From the NCBI RefSeq assembly GCF_005670685.2, contig NZ_CP062008.1:4898001-4962000 (forward strand): 64,000 nucleotides of DNA. The letters are read 5' to 3'. The position numbers and the translations under genes were made by a program. Every line of letters starts with the position of its first letter. The stretch's first letter is position 1. Shown here one piece after another: positions 1 to 7,789 of this stretch. The notes beneath the pieces were generated by a model. It was given only the letters and a program-made list of their open reading frames with translations. It was not told the origin of the DNA and ran no database searches. This DNA is from Mycolicibacterium mucogenicum DSM 44124 (GTDB lineage: Bacteria; Actinomycetota; Actinomycetes; Mycobacteriales; Mycobacteriaceae).

Positions 1-1488
1 GGCCGCGGCTTCTCCGGCCCGCAGAACGGCATCGCCATCGCCGGCGATTACCTGTCGGCCGCGAGCTTCCTCGGCATCGCCGGCGCCATCGCCGTCTACG
101 GCTATGACGGCTTCCTGTACTCCATCGGCTTCCTGGTCGCCTGGCTCGTCGCGCTGCTGCTGGTCGCCGAATTGCTGCGCAACACAGGCAGATTCACCAT
201 GGCCGACGTGCTGAGCTTCCGGCTCAAGCAGCGGCCGGTCCGGTTGGCCGCAGCCACCTCGACGCTGACGGTGTCGCTGTTCTACCTGCTGGCCCAGATG
301 GCGGGGGCGGGCGGTCTGGTCGCGCTGCTGCTCGACGTGAAGAGCCGGGGCGGCCAATCGATCGTCATCGCCGTCGTCGGCGTGCTGATGATCGTCTACG
401 TGCTGGTCGGCGGTATGAAGGGCACCACGTGGGTGCAGATCATCAAGGCCGTGCTGCTGATCACCGGCGCCGCCCTGATGACGGTCATGGTGCTCGGCAA
501 GTTCGGGTTCAATTTCTCCGACATCCTCGGTTCGGCGCAGTCGGCCATCTCGCACGCCACCACCAAAGGCGTCTCCAGCCGCGACGTCCTGGCGCCCGGC
601 GCGCAGTACGGCGGATCGCTCACCTCGAAGATCAACTTCGTCTCACTGGCGCTGGCGCTGGTGCTGGGCACCGCGGGCCTGCCGCACGTGCTGATGCGCT
701 TCTACACCGTGCCGACCGCGAAAGAGGCGCGGCGGTCAGTCGTTTGGGCCATCGCGCTGATCGGCGCCTTCTACCTGTTCACGTTGGTGCTCGGCTATGG
801 CGCCGCCGCCCTCGTCGGCCCGGACCGCATCCTCAAGGCAGCCGGCGGCGTGAACTCCGCGGCGCCGCTGCTGGCATTCGAACTCGGCGGGGTGATCCTG
901 CTGGGCGTCATCTCGGCGGTGGCGTTCGCGACGATCCTCGCGGTCGTGGCGGGCCTGACCATCACGGCTTCGGCATCCTTCGCGCATGACATCTACGCGT
1001 CAGTTCTCAAGTCCCACAAGGTGACCGAGGAGGAGCAGGTCCGGGTCTCCCGGATCACCGCAGTGGTGCTGGGCGTGTTCGCGATCGGGCTCGGCATCCT
1101 CGCCAACGGTCAGAACGTCGCGTTCCTGGTGGCCCTGGCGTTCGCCGTGGCGGCCGCGGCCAACCTGCCGACGATCCTGTACTCGCTGTACTGGAAGCGG
1201 TTCAACACCCGCGGTGCGCTGTGGAGCATGTACGGCGGCCTGATCTCGACCATCGTGCTGATCGTGTTCTCCCCCGCCGTGTCGGGCAGCAAGACCGCGA
1301 TGATCCCGGGTGCGGACTTCGCGTATTTCCCGCTGGCCAACCCGGGCATCGTGTCCATCCCGCTGGCATTCGTGCTCGGCATCATCGGCACGCTGACATC
1401 GTCGGACACCGGGGATCCCGAACTGGCCGCCGAGATGGAAGTGCGGTCACTGACCGGGGTGGGCGCGGAGAAGCCCGTCGCGCACTGA
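1..1488 (+). CDS. actP: Cation/acetate symporter ActP-like, 5' truncated by window edge
   Basis: Sodium:solute symporter of the SSS family, probably taking up acetate with a cation across the inner membrane. The frame is open from base 1, so the gene starts outside the window; 495 codons are visible. The first visible residues (GPQNGIAIAGDYLSAASFLG) match the conserved early region of ActP, and RNTGRFTMADVLSFRLKQR is the typical loop that follows. About ten hydrophobic segments follow, ending in a short charged tail with TGA at 1486-1488. Acetate uptake fits the isocitrate lyase and RamB genes at the other end of the window, though they are 50 kb away. The next gene is convergent, 36 bases on. 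Substrate is inferred from family; other monocarboxylates are possible. Confidence 0.9.
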   Translation, partial: GRGFSGPQNGIAIAGDYLSAASFLGIAGAIAVYGYDGFLYSIGFLVAWLVALLLVAELLRNTGRFTMADVLSFRLKQRPVRLAAATSTLTVSLFYLLAQMAGAGGLVALLLDVKSRGGQSIVIAVVGVLMIVYVLVGGMKGTTWVQIIKAVLLITGAALMTVMVLGKFGFNFSDILGSAQSAISHATTKGVSSRDVLAPGAQYGGSLTSKINFVSLALALVLGTAGLPHVLMRFYTVPTAKEARRSVVWAIALIGAFYLFTLVLGYGAAALVGPDRILKAAGGVNSAAPLLAFELGGVILLGVISAVAFATILAVVAGLTITASASFAHDIYASVLKSHKVTEEEQVRVSRITAVVLGVFAIGLGILANGQNVAFLVALAFAVAAAANLPTILYSLYWKRFNTRGALWSMYGGLISTIVLIVFSPAVSGSKTAMIPGADFAYFPLANPGIVSIPLAFVLGIIGTLTSSDTGDPELAAEMEVRSLTGVGAEKPVAH

Positions 1489-1524
1489 CCTTCGACCGCC
1501 GCTCACGGACTGATGGTTCAGGTG

Positions 1525-2076
1525 TCAGGCGAGGGCCCGCTGGGACCGCGGAGATGTCGTCGTTCCGCCTTCTGACTCCCAACGCTCTTGAGCGTTGGAC
1601 GCCTGCGTCCGCGTGGCGCGGTCTCGTGGGCTGATCATGAGCAGCCCGTCGACCGTGCCGGCGTTGCCGGATTGGGCTGCGGTCATCATGGTGGCGTGGG
1701 CGTCGCCGGGGTCGGTGCGCGGCGGGATCACCAGCAGTATCAGCCGATCGCGGTCGTCGTCGAGGCCGCGAACTTCGATGGTGTTGCGCGGCTGAAGCCG
1801 GTACCCGTCCAGACGTACCGCGCGGCCACCGGTGGTGAGCTTGCGAGGCGCATTCGCCCAGGAGTTCAGGCGATAGGACACGCGGTCAATGCGGCCCAGC
1901 CGCACCGACAGCACCGCCAACAAATCCGGCAGCTCGTGGGTCAGGTCATCGCTGCGCGGCCACCACGCCCCGTCGACGTATCCACCATGCGGCGCTTTGG
2001 ACTTCAATCGCAGGCGCGGTGTGTGCGCGGGCACGGTGCCGTTCGGGTCATTCTTGCGGGTCAGTTGTGGCGTCAT
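1525..2076 (-). CDS. DUF5994 family protein
   Basis: A 183-residue protein of a family I know only from actinobacteria, as DUF5994; no function is known to me. Residues 20-42 carry the family signature (RLRLKSKAP, then YVDGAWWPRS), and residues 48-70 (LPDLLAVLSVRLGRIDRVSY) continue it; LLVIPPRTDP is further on. No signal peptide or membrane segment is visible, so it is probably cytoplasmic. The ATG at 2076 is chosen because AAGGGAGCG precedes it; a longer open frame to 2229 lacks family similarity. It overlaps the end of the small membrane ORF upstream (2048-2332) by 29 bases, suggesting translational coupling in one operon led by the promoter near 2491-2519. The C-terminus is polar and low in complexity. 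Confidence 0.8.
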   Translation of the reverse strand: MTPQLTRKNDPNGTVPAHTPRLRLKSKAPHGGYVDGAWWPRSDDLTHELPDLLAVLSVRLGRIDRVSYRLNSWANAPRKLTTGGRAVRLDGYRLQPRNTIEVRGLDDDRDRLILLVIPPRTDPGDAHATMMTAAQSGNAGTVDGLLMISPRDRATRTQASNAQERWESEGGTTTSPRSQRALA

Positions 2077-2332
2077 GGCGACGCTCCCTTCGGGGTGTAT
2101 CTCTGGTGTCGGCGCGATCCCACTGAGTCGTTGAGCTGTCCAGCGCGGACCGGCGCCTCGTTGTGGTGGTTGTCGGCGGGTGGTCGCCGACCTCAGGCGG
2201 CGCAGGCTGAGGCAGGGGCGTCGCAGCACGACGTAGGTTGCGGTTGGTTCCCGCCGTCCACGCGAAAGCCGCGCTGAGCGCGAGCGCCACGACGACCACG
2301 AGGGCCAGGAAAACTGCGTTGCTGGTAGCCAT
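2048..2332 (-). CDS. Small single-pass membrane protein, unknown function
   Basis: A 94-residue ORF starting MATSNAVFLALVVVVALAL, giving one strong N-terminal membrane segment (about residues 6-26), then a Pro/Thr/Arg-rich, charged tail. The ATG at 2332 has AGGAGCC directly upstream, a good ribosome binding site; the open frame continues upstream but without sense. It lies between the 39-codon ORF (2341-2460) and DUF5994, overlapping the latter by 29 bases. I recognise no family. Position in the operon suggests joint expression with DUF5994. The tail overlapping another gene is of low complexity, so the true C-terminus is constrained by two frames. Confidence 0.55.
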   Translation of the reverse strand: MATSNAVFLALVVVVALALSAAFAWTAGTNRNLRRAATPLPQPAPPEVGDHPPTTTTTRRRSALDSSTTQWDRADTRDTPRRERRHDATTDPQE

Positions 2333-2340
2333 TTCGGCTC

Positions 2341-2460
2341 CTAGGGTTTGGTGGACGGGACGTGAATGCGTCCCGGCGTCACCGGCGATGGGTCGTGCGT
2401 CGCGTCGGACTCCACGGCCGGCGCGATGAGCACAACGACCGATCCAGCGATGACGATCAT
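2341..2460 (-). CDS. Small hydrophobic ORF, 39 residues, unknown
   Basis: A short ORF that begins MIVIAGSVVVLIAPAV, hydrophobic for about 14 residues, then polar and proline-rich. The ATG at 2460 follows GAGGTGG (complement of 2465-2471) at a good distance, and the TAG at 2341-2343 runs into the ribosome binding site of the next gene, as in a tight operon. It is the first ORF after the promoter at 2491-2519. I know no homologue. It could be a small membrane peptide, a translated leader that controls the downstream genes, or chance. Confidence 0.4.
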   Translation of the reverse strand: MIVIAGSVVVLIAPAVESDATHDPSPVTPGRIHVPSTKP

Positions 2461-2464
2461 GACG

Positions 2465-2519
2465 CCACCTCATTTCGGTGCTATAGGTCCAGTACACGCC
2501 CCATTGGCACCGATGTCAA
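2465..2519 (-). promoter_or_regulatory. Promoter and leader of the DUF5994 operon, copy 1 of a duplicated unit
   Basis: On the minus strand TTGACA (complement of 2514-2519) is followed after 17 bases by TGTACT (complement of 2491-2496), a fair SigA-type pair. The leader then carries ATGAGGTGG before the ATG at 2460. The block 2487-2501 (GTCCAGTACACGCCC) recurs at 4713-4727 in a second promoter. CTATAGGTCCAGTA (2481-2494) also has a partial mirror, TACTGGATAG, at 2531-2540, in front of the divergent tetR gene, which suggests an operator shared by both directions. Operator function is inference. Confidence 0.55.
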
Positions 2520-2595
2520 CAGCGTAGACCTACTGGATAGGGCTACAGTGAAGATATCCGAACGAAAAACTTACCCGGAGGGTGGTGCTTCATCC

Positions 2596-3282
2596 GTGAC
2601 CCCAGAAGACAGCGCCAACCGGCCGATCACCCGTGCGGCGGTCCTGACCAGTGCCCTGGAAATCATCGACCGCGAGGGCGTGGAGGCGCTGTCGATGCGC
2701 CGCCTCGGAGAGGTGGTGGGGCGTGACCCCATGGCGCTCTACCGCCATGTGCCGAACAAAGCGGCCGTGCTGGACGGGGTCGTGGAGCTGATCTTCGATC
2801 AGCTTTCGCTCGACGCCCCGGCAACGGGCTGGGCTGGTGCGTTACGCAAACTCGGCCACGATTTCCGCGAATTGGCGCGCGCGCATCCCAACGTGGTGCC
2901 GCTGCTGGTCACCCGCCCCCTGTCCACACCGCTCGGGATGCGACCCCCCGGGATCCTGCGGCACCTCGAAGAGGTGCTCGCACTCCTGACCGGGGCCGGG
3001 TTCAGCGGAGCCGACGCACTCCACATGTACCGGACGTTGTTCGGATTCCTGTACGGCCACGTCCTGACCGAACTGCAGGAGATCGTCGAACGTCCCGAGG
3101 AAACCGATCATGTGCTGCGGCTCGGGCTGTACCGGCTGCCGATCGACCAATTTCCGCACTTGCGTGACCTCGCACCGACCTGGGCCAGTTACGACGGGCG
3201 GGCCGAACTCGACCGGGGACTCGACATCCTGCTGGGCGGCCTGGGCGACCGATTCGGTGTGCCTGCAGCCGAGGCCACGTAA
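2596..3282 (+). CDS. TetR/AcrR family transcriptional regulator
   Basis: A 228-residue TetR-type repressor. The N-terminal helix-turn-helix lies at about residues 12-56 (ITRAAVLTSALEIIDREG, then LSMRRLGEVVGRDPMALYRH), with the hallmark YRHVPNKAAVLDG ending it; the rest is an all-helical ligand-binding domain of the TetR_C type. GTG at 2596 is preferred: GGAGGG lies about 13 bases upstream, and the longer frame back to 2362 is the antisense of the small ORFs. It is divergent from the DUF5994 operon and 24 bases upstream of the desaturase, so it probably controls both. Mirrored TACTGG elements on each side of the divergent region, and the repeat of the same block at 4713-4727, are candidate binding sites. 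The ligand is unknown; a fatty acyl compound is a guess from the neighbour. Confidence 0.85.
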   Translation: MTPEDSANRPITRAAVLTSALEIIDREGVEALSMRRLGEVVGRDPMALYRHVPNKAAVLDGVVELIFDQLSLDAPATGWAGALRKLGHDFRELARAHPNVVPLLVTRPLSTPLGMRPPGILRHLEEVLALLTGAGFSGADALHMYRTLFGFLYGHVLTELQEIVERPEETDHVLRLGLYRLPIDQFPHLRDLAPTWASYDGRAELDRGLDILLGGLGDRFGVPAAEAT

Positions 3283-3306
3283 ATCACCAGAACGGAGGTG
3301 ATCCCC

Positions 3307-4416
3307 ATGGCGATCACCGAAGTAGCCGAATACGCCCATCTCAGCGAATCAGACCTGGACGCACTCGGGACCGCGCTGGAGGCCATCCGCCGCGACGTCG
3401 AGAATTCGCGTGGCGCGGCCGACAGGGCATATATCCAGCGCACCATCGTGTTTCAGCGCTGCCTGGAGGTCACCGCCCGGCTGGTCATCGCGGCCACCCG
3501 GGGCAAGCTTGCTTGCGCGCTCGGCACCGTTGCACTGGCCACAGCCAAGACCATCGAGAACATGGAACTCGGCCACAACATCAGTCACGGGCAATGGGAT
3601 TGGATGAACGACCCGGAAATCCACTCCAGCACCTGGGAGTGGGACATGGCCGGTGTGTCTTCGCAATGGCGGTATGCCCACAACTACCGCCACCACGTGT
3701 TCACCAACGTCATCGGCATGGACGACGATCTCGGGTACGGCATCATGCGGGTCACGCCGGACCAGCCATGGGGACCCGGCAATCTGCTGCAGCCGGTACG
3801 AAATATCTTGCTGGGCATCATGTTCGAGTGGGGCATCGCACTGCAAGGCTGGGAGTCCGAGCGGAGAGGCGCGGCGACCCGCGCCGAGAAATCCGCCCTT
3901 ACCCAGGCACTGGTCCGCAAGATCGCCCGGCAGGCCGGCAAGGACTATCTACTCTTCCCCGCGCTGAGCGTTCGACGGTGGCGCCGCACCCTCACCGCGA
4001 ATGCGGTCGCCAACCTGGTACGGAACGTCTGGGCCTACGTGGTGATCTGTTGCGGTCATTTCGCCGACGGCACACAGAAATTCACCCCTGCAGTCTTGGA
4101 CGGCGAGACCAGACCCGAATGGTATCTACGACAAATGCTGGGCACCGCGAACTTCCACGCCGGGCCAGTGCTGGCGCTTCTCAGCGGCAACCTCTGCTAC
4201 CAGATCGAGCACCACCTGTTCCCCGATCTTCCGAGTAACCGCTACACCCAGATCGCGGTTCAGGTCCAGGCCGTGTGCGTCCGCTTCGGCCTGCCGTACA
4301 CGACCGGTCCGCTCGCGCGCCAGTATCTCCGCACCCTGCGCACCATCGTCACACTCGCGCTGCCGGATCGCGTTGCGTCCGGACGCGATTGCGCGTACGC
4401 CGTCGCGCCGCGCTAA
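3307..4416 (+). CDS. Membrane fatty-acid desaturase (DesA3-like)
   Basis: A 369-residue integral-membrane acyl desaturase with all three diiron histidine boxes: HNISH at 90-94, HNYRHH at 125-130 and QIEHH at 299-303. Such enzymes introduce a double bond into an acyl chain using O2 and electrons from a ferredoxin or a flavoprotein oxidoreductase; no electron-donor gene is adjacent here. Hydrophobic stretches lie at about 55-82, 160-180, 230-250 and 280-298. The ATG at 3307 follows GGAGGTG; the GTG at 3298 overlaps that site and is less likely. It is 24 bases behind tetR, so the two are probably cotranscribed. It is somewhat shorter than DesA3 as I remember it, but all boxes are intact. Its 3' end overlaps the 70-codon ORF on the other strand by 4 bases. 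Confidence 0.92.
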   Translation: MAITEVAEYAHLSESDLDALGTALEAIRRDVENSRGAADRAYIQRTIVFQRCLEVTARLVIAATRGKLACALGTVALATAKTIENMELGHNISHGQWDWMNDPEIHSSTWEWDMAGVSSQWRYAHNYRHHVFTNVIGMDDDLGYGIMRVTPDQPWGPGNLLQPVRNILLGIMFEWGIALQGWESERRGAATRAEKSALTQALVRKIARQAGKDYLLFPALSVRRWRRTLTANAVANLVRNVWAYVVICCGHFADGTQKFTPAVLDGETRPEWYLRQMLGTANFHAGPVLALLSGNLCYQIEHHLFPDLPSNRYTQIAVQVQAVCVRFGLPYTTGPLARQYLRTLRTIVTLALPDRVASGRDCAYAVAPR

Positions 4417-4625
4417 CTCGCCAAAGGGTCGGTGCGATGCAGATCGCATTCGGCGTGATCGCACCGGCGTTGGTGTGCTAGTCGGTTGTCCCGGCAGCAG
4501 TCGGCGAATCGTGCGCGGCGGCGAATCCTTTCGGTCAGCCGGCGGCCGTCGGCAGCCCGACTCGCAGCGGGCTCTCCGTTGGTCAGGAACTGCTTTATCG
4601 CCGAGCACAGCACCATCGCGGACAT
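4413..4625 (-). CDS. Small Cys/His-rich ORF, 70 residues, unknown
   Basis: Begins MSAMVLCSAIKQFLTNGEP and ends with a Cys/His-rich part (CCRDNRLAHQRRCDHAECDLH is close to 21 residues, with Cys and His at regular spacing), which could bind a metal. Its ATG overlaps the stop of the 20-codon ORF upstream by one base (TGATG), a classic coupling arrangement, and its TAG overlaps the TAA of the convergent desaturase gene by 2-4 bases. It lies behind the promoter at 4717-4746. No family recognised; it may be spurious, but the compact fit argues for expression. Confidence 0.4.
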   Translation of the reverse strand: MSAMVLCSAIKQFLTNGEPAASRAADGRRLTERIRRRARFADCCRDNRLAHQRRCDHAECDLHRTDPLAS

Positions 4626-4687
4626 CAGAGCCTCGCACGTGCGGCAGCCGAAACGCCGATCACATCATCGAGATCGTGGACGGTCAT
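4625..4687 (-). CDS. Leader-type ORF, 20 residues
   Basis: MTVHDLDDVIGVSAAARARL, with GAGGTTGG (complement of 4691-4698) upstream of the ATG at 4687. Its TGA overlaps the ATG of the following 70-codon ORF. Promoter-to-start distance (30 bases from the -10) nearly equals that of the 39-codon ORF at 2460 (31 bases). It may act as a translated leader for the next ORF. Unknown to me. Confidence 0.35.
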   Translation of the reverse strand: MTVHDLDDVIGVSAAARARL

Positions 4688-4690
4688 GGT

Positions 4691-4746
4691 CCAACCTCAT
4701 CAATCCCCCGATGTCCAGTACACGCCCGCTGCCGCGGCGTTGTCAA
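4691..4746 (-). promoter_or_regulatory. Promoter and leader, copy 2 of the duplicated unit
   Basis: TTGACA (complement of 4741-4746), an 18-base spacer, and TGTACT (complement of 4717-4722), followed by a leader with ATGAGGTTGG before the ATG at 4687. It shares the 15-base block GTCCAGTACACGCCC (4713-4727) with the promoter at 2465-2519, as well as the leader motif. The stretch from 4417 to 4796 otherwise holds only the two small ORFs described. Confidence 0.5.
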
Positions 4747-4796
4747 CGCTGTCGCCAGGACGGGCGACGTATGCGCGGACCTCTACCCGTGCAGAT

Positions 4797-5414
4797 CTAC
4801 CGCATCGACCCCGCGACCGGCTTGCCCGCCTGACCTTGCAACGCGGCCGGCAGGCTCGGCACGAAATGCCGTGCGGCGAAAGCACGGATCTCGTCGGCGC
4901 TGTCGAGCGCCTCGACGCTCGGCAACAGCAGCACCATCGCGGCGTAGCGCAGGATGGTGTCGGCCAGGTCGTTGACGGCCTGTTCACCGATCCGGTCGGC
5001 GAAGCCCTCCGGGAAGATGACGCGCAGCGCGGCCGCCATCCGGCCGACCGCGGCACCGTAATGCCGCTGCATGAGTTCGATGACCAGTGCGGGTTCGTCG
5101 AGCATCATCCGGTTCAGCACCCGGTGCTGCCGGAATCGCAGGATCGAAAGCGTGAATGCCTCGACATACAGATCCGACTGTGGCCCAGCATTTTTCAGTT
5201 CACTCGCGATGTCGTCGAACAGCACGACGTTCTCGCGCTCGACGACCGCGGCGACCAGCTCGTCGCGGTTCGCGAACCGTCGGTAGATGGTGGTGCGGCT
5301 GACGCCGGCCCGGCGCGCGACGTCGTCGAGGGCGACGCGGCGGAAGCCGTGCTGCTCGAACTCGACGAGCGCGGCGTCGAGGATCGCGGCCGTCGCGTCA
5401 GCGGGCACGCGCAT
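4797..5414 (-). CDS. TetR/AcrR family regulator
   Basis: A repressor of about 205 residues. The helix-turn-helix sits near residues 9-52 ([20 protein letters not shown], then [25 protein letters not shown]). The C-terminal part is helical without recognisable ligand motif. ATG at 5414 (MRVPADATA) is chosen; the frame goes on to 5429 and a GTG two codons in, with GAAGGG at better spacing, is also possible. It overlaps the 3' end of the DUF2236 gene by 17 bases, so the two form one operon; the inverted repeat at 6295-6320 in front of that gene is the likely operator, which would make the regulator control itself. Confidence 0.85.
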   Translation of the reverse strand: MRVPADATAAILDAALVEFEQHGFRRVALDDVARRAGVSRTTIYRRFANRDELVAAVVERENVVLFDDIASELKNAGPQSDLYVEAFTLSILRFRQHRVLNRMMLDEPALVIELMQRHYGAAVGRMAAALRVIFPEGFADRIGEQAVNDLADTILRYAAMVLLLPSVEALDSADEIRAFAARHFVPSLPAALQGQAGKPVAGSMR

Positions 5415-6285
5415 AGCCCTTCTGCGCAAAGCTGTTGTACCGCAACGACATCGGCAACCGATCCCACACCCAGTTCACCGGCTTGGTGCGCCAGGCGGCG
5501 GCGAACAGCTGGTAGGCGCGTTCCTGCCGGTCGGACCAGGGCAGCTCCAGCAGGTCCCGCGCCCGCGGCGGGAGCCCACCGGTGGTCAGGAACGCCGCGA
5601 CGGGGTTGAACACCACCGCGATGACGCGCCACACCGCCGGGTTGACGGCCTTGGGCGCCGGAAAGCCTTTGGTCACATAGCCGACGCCGTACCGGGCCGT
5701 CTTGTGCGGCACCGCGACCTCGTTGATCATCCGGTTCCAGTACTCCTCGAATTCGGCGTAGGTGGCCGGCATGGGCCGGTCACTGACGCCGTAGCGGCGG
5801 TACCAGGTCTTGGACTCCAGGTAGATCTGTTCCTTCTCGGCGTCGGTGAGCCGCTTGACGAAGGTGTCCGCGAAATACAGCACCTGCTCGACGAACGTCG
5901 CATGCGCCCAGTAGTAGGTCTCCGGGTCGAGCGCGTGGTAGCGGCTGCCGTCGGGCATGTCGCCCTTGATCTCGCGGTGGAAGTCGCGGACCTGGGTGCC
6001 GGTGTTGGCGTCGTCGGTGCCGTAGACGGTGCGGAAGATCGGCGGCAGGGAGCGCTTGATCCGCGCCGAGGTGTCCGCGAAGAACACCGAATGGTCCAGC
6101 ACACCCTGGCCCAGCTGGGCGAGCATGTTCTGCAGCACCGCCGGCCGCGGGCCGATCAGGTACATCCGGTTGTCGCCGAAGTACTTCCACACCAGCGAGT
6201 CCGGCCCCAATGGCAGCGCGTCGGCTTTCCCCGTCGCTCCGCTCGCCCCGTCGACCAGCTCGGACTGTTCCGCAAGTTCGGTCAT
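5398..6285 (-). CDS. Oxygenase MpaB/DUF2236 family protein
   Basis: A 295-residue member of the DUF2236 family, which includes the mycophenolic-acid pathway protein MpaB and bacterial latex-clearing proteins; members are thought to be heme-dependent oxygenases. Visible landmarks are the motif [22 protein letters not shown] near residues 48-69 (a probable N-terminal helix), the R-H-x(n)[11 protein letters not shown] segment near 120-135, and a C-terminal [20 protein letters not shown] region typical of the family. ATG at 6285 (MTELAEQ) is preferred to the frame start at 6321, which lies in the operator. The start codon falls inside a palindrome (6264-6295). Substrate unknown. Cotranscribed with the TetR gene that overlaps its end. 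Confidence 0.85.
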   Translation of the reverse strand: MTELAEQSELVDGASGATGKADALPLGPDSLVWKYFGDNRMYLIGPRPAVLQNMLAQLGQGVLDHSVFFADTSARIKRSLPPIFRTVYGTDDANTGTQVRDFHREIKGDMPDGSRYHALDPETYYWAHATFVEQVLYFADTFVKRLTDAEKEQIYLESKTWYRRYGVSDRPMPATYAEFEEYWNRMINEVAVPHKTARYGVGYVTKGFPAPKAVNPAVWRVIAVVFNPVAAFLTTGGLPPRARDLLELPWSDRQERAYQLFAAAWRTKPVNWVWDRLPMSLRYNSFAQKGYARAR

Positions 6286-6320
6286 GCGGAACAGTGTTAC
6301 AAATTTTGCACTCTGTAACA
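6264..6320. promoter_or_regulatory. Candidate TetR operator: two adjoining inverted repeats
   Basis: TGTTACA at 6295-6301 and TGTAACA at 6314-6320 form a perfect 7-base inverted repeat with a 12-base gap. Immediately beside it ACTGTTCCGC (6264-6273) and GCGGAACAGT (6286-6295) form a second, 10-base inverted repeat whose loop holds the start codon of the DUF2236 gene. It occupies the 39 bases between the acyl-CoA dehydrogenase stop and that start. Binding by the TetR encoded at 4797-5414 is inference. Confidence 0.6.
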
Positions 6321-6324
6321 ACTC

Positions 6325-7536
6325 CTATTTGAGCGGCAACCCCGTGATCGCGCGGGACATCACCAGCCGCTGAATCTCGCTGGTGCCCTCGAAGATCGTG
6401 AAGATCTTGGCGTCGCGGTGCCACCGCTCCACCGGGTAGTCGCGGGTGTAGCCGTTGCCGCCCAGAATCTGGATGGCCTCGTCGGTCACGTAGACCGCGG
6501 TCTCGCTGGCGACGAGCTTCGCCATGGAGCCCTCGGCGTTCTCGAACGGCAGGTTGTTGCGCGCCATCCAGCCGGCTCGCCACACCAGCAGCCGCGCCGC
6601 GTCGATGCGGCACTTCATGTCGGCCAGCTTGAACGCGACGGCCTGGAAGTCCCCGATCTTGCGACCGAACTGCTCGCGCTCCTGCGCGTACCCGAGCGCG
6701 TACTCGTACGCCGCACGGGACACCCCGAGCGCCATGGCCCCGACGGTCGGCCGCGTCCGCTCGAACGTCTTCATCGCGACCTGGCCCGCTGAGCTCTTGC
6801 CCTCACGGGTGCGGGCCACCCGCTCCTCGAACTTCTCTCGGCCGCCGACGATCAGGCGGCCCGGCAAGCGGACGTCGTCGAGCACGACCTCGGCGGTGTG
6901 CGACGCCCGGATGCCGTGCTTCTTGAACTTCTGTCCCTGACTGAAGCCCTTGGTGCCCGGCGGGATGATGAAGCTGGCCTGGCCACGCGATCCCAATTCC
7001 GGGTAAACCGAGGCAACGACGATGTGCACGTTGGCGATTCCGCCGTTGGAGGCCCAGGTCTTGGTGCCGTTGAGCACCCATTCGTCGGTGGCCTCGTCGT
7101 ACCGCGCCCGGGTGATGATCGACGAAACATCCGATCCCGCACCGGGTTCCGACGAACAGAACGCGGCCAGCTTGGGCTCGTTGATGTCGCCGTACATCTG
7201 GGGCAGCCACTCACCCAGCTGTTCCATGGTGCCGTTGGCCGCCAGCGACGCGGCAGCCAGACCGGTCCCCATGATCGACATCGAGATGCCGGCGTCGCCC
7301 CAGAACAACTCTTCGACAGCGACGGGCATGCCGAGCCCGGTCTCCTCGGCCGTCTGAGCAGCAAAGAACTCCATGGAGTACAGGCCGACCTTGGCCGCCT
7401 CCTGCAGGATCGGCCACGGCGTCTCTTCGCGCTCGTCCCACTCCTCTGCGGCGGGACGGATCACGTCGGCAGCGAACTCGTGAACCCAGTCCCGGACCTG
7501 GCAGACGTCAGCAGACAGTTCTAGCGAAAAAGACAT
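6325..7536 (-). CDS. Acyl-CoA dehydrogenase
   Basis: A FAD-dependent acyl-CoA dehydrogenase (403 residues), making the 2,3-double bond in beta-oxidation or a related pathway; the electrons normally go to ETF. The helical N-terminal domain, the beta domain with AAFCSSEPGAGSDVSS (substrate/FAD contact) and WVLNGTKTWASNGG, and the C-terminal helical domain with REQFGRKIGDFQAVAFKLADM are all present. The catalytic base is Glu383 in FEGTSEIQR. ATG at 7536 (MSFSLEL) is chosen; a GTG three codons upstream is also possible. No strong ribosome site is visible, and the stop of the small membrane gene upstream is 10 bases away, so coupling is likely. Chain-length preference cannot be told. Confidence 0.93.
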   Translation of the reverse strand: MSFSLELSADVCQVRDWVHEFAADVIRPAAEEWDEREETPWPILQEAAKVGLYSMEFFAAQTAEETGLGMPVAVEELFWGDAGISMSIMGTGLAAASLAANGTMEQLGEWLPQMYGDINEPKLAAFCSSEPGAGSDVSSIITRARYDEATDEWVLNGTKTWASNGGIANVHIVVASVYPELGSRGQASFIIPPGTKGFSQGQKFKKHGIRASHTAEVVLDDVRLPGRLIVGGREKFEERVARTREGKSSAGQVAMKTFERTRPTVGAMALGVSRAAYEYALGYAQEREQFGRKIGDFQAVAFKLADMKCRIDAARLLVWRAGWMARNNLPFENAEGSMAKLVASETAVYVTDEAIQILGGNGYTRDYPVERWHRDAKIFTIFEGTSEIQRLVMSRAITGLPLK

Positions 7537-7546
7537 GGGCGACACA

Positions 7547-7789
7547 CTACTTGGCGCGCCGCCACCTCGCCGTACCTACTACGGCGAGCACCCCGGCCAG
7601 GGCCGCCAGCAACAATGACAACGTGATGAACGACGGGTCGTAGAGCACCGACGTCTTCACCGGCTCGCCGGGGATCACCGGCGCGACGTCGGCGATCGAC
7701 GACGCGGCCAGCCAACTCACGACCGACCCGACGGCGGCCAGCACCGCCGCCACGAGTGCGCCGGCCGCGATGATCTTGTCGCGGCTCAT
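7547..7789 (-). CDS. Small two-pass membrane protein
   Basis: 80 residues with two membrane helices (about 7-30 and 53-74), a short external loop between them and a basic end (ARWRRAK). Its ATG overlaps the stop of the DUF3093 gene upstream by 4 bases (ATGA), so the two are translated together. No family recognised; it is part of the run of small membrane genes that follows hemB. Confidence 0.75.
   Translation of the reverse strand: MSRDKIIAAGALVAAVLAAVGSVVSWLAASSIADVAPVIPGEPVKTSVLYDPSFITLSLLLAALAGVLAVVGTARWRRAK

Noticed and set aside
2362..2595. N-terminal extension of the TetR gene
   Set aside because: It reads as the antisense of the small ORFs and passes through the promoter; the TetR fold begins right after GTG 2596.
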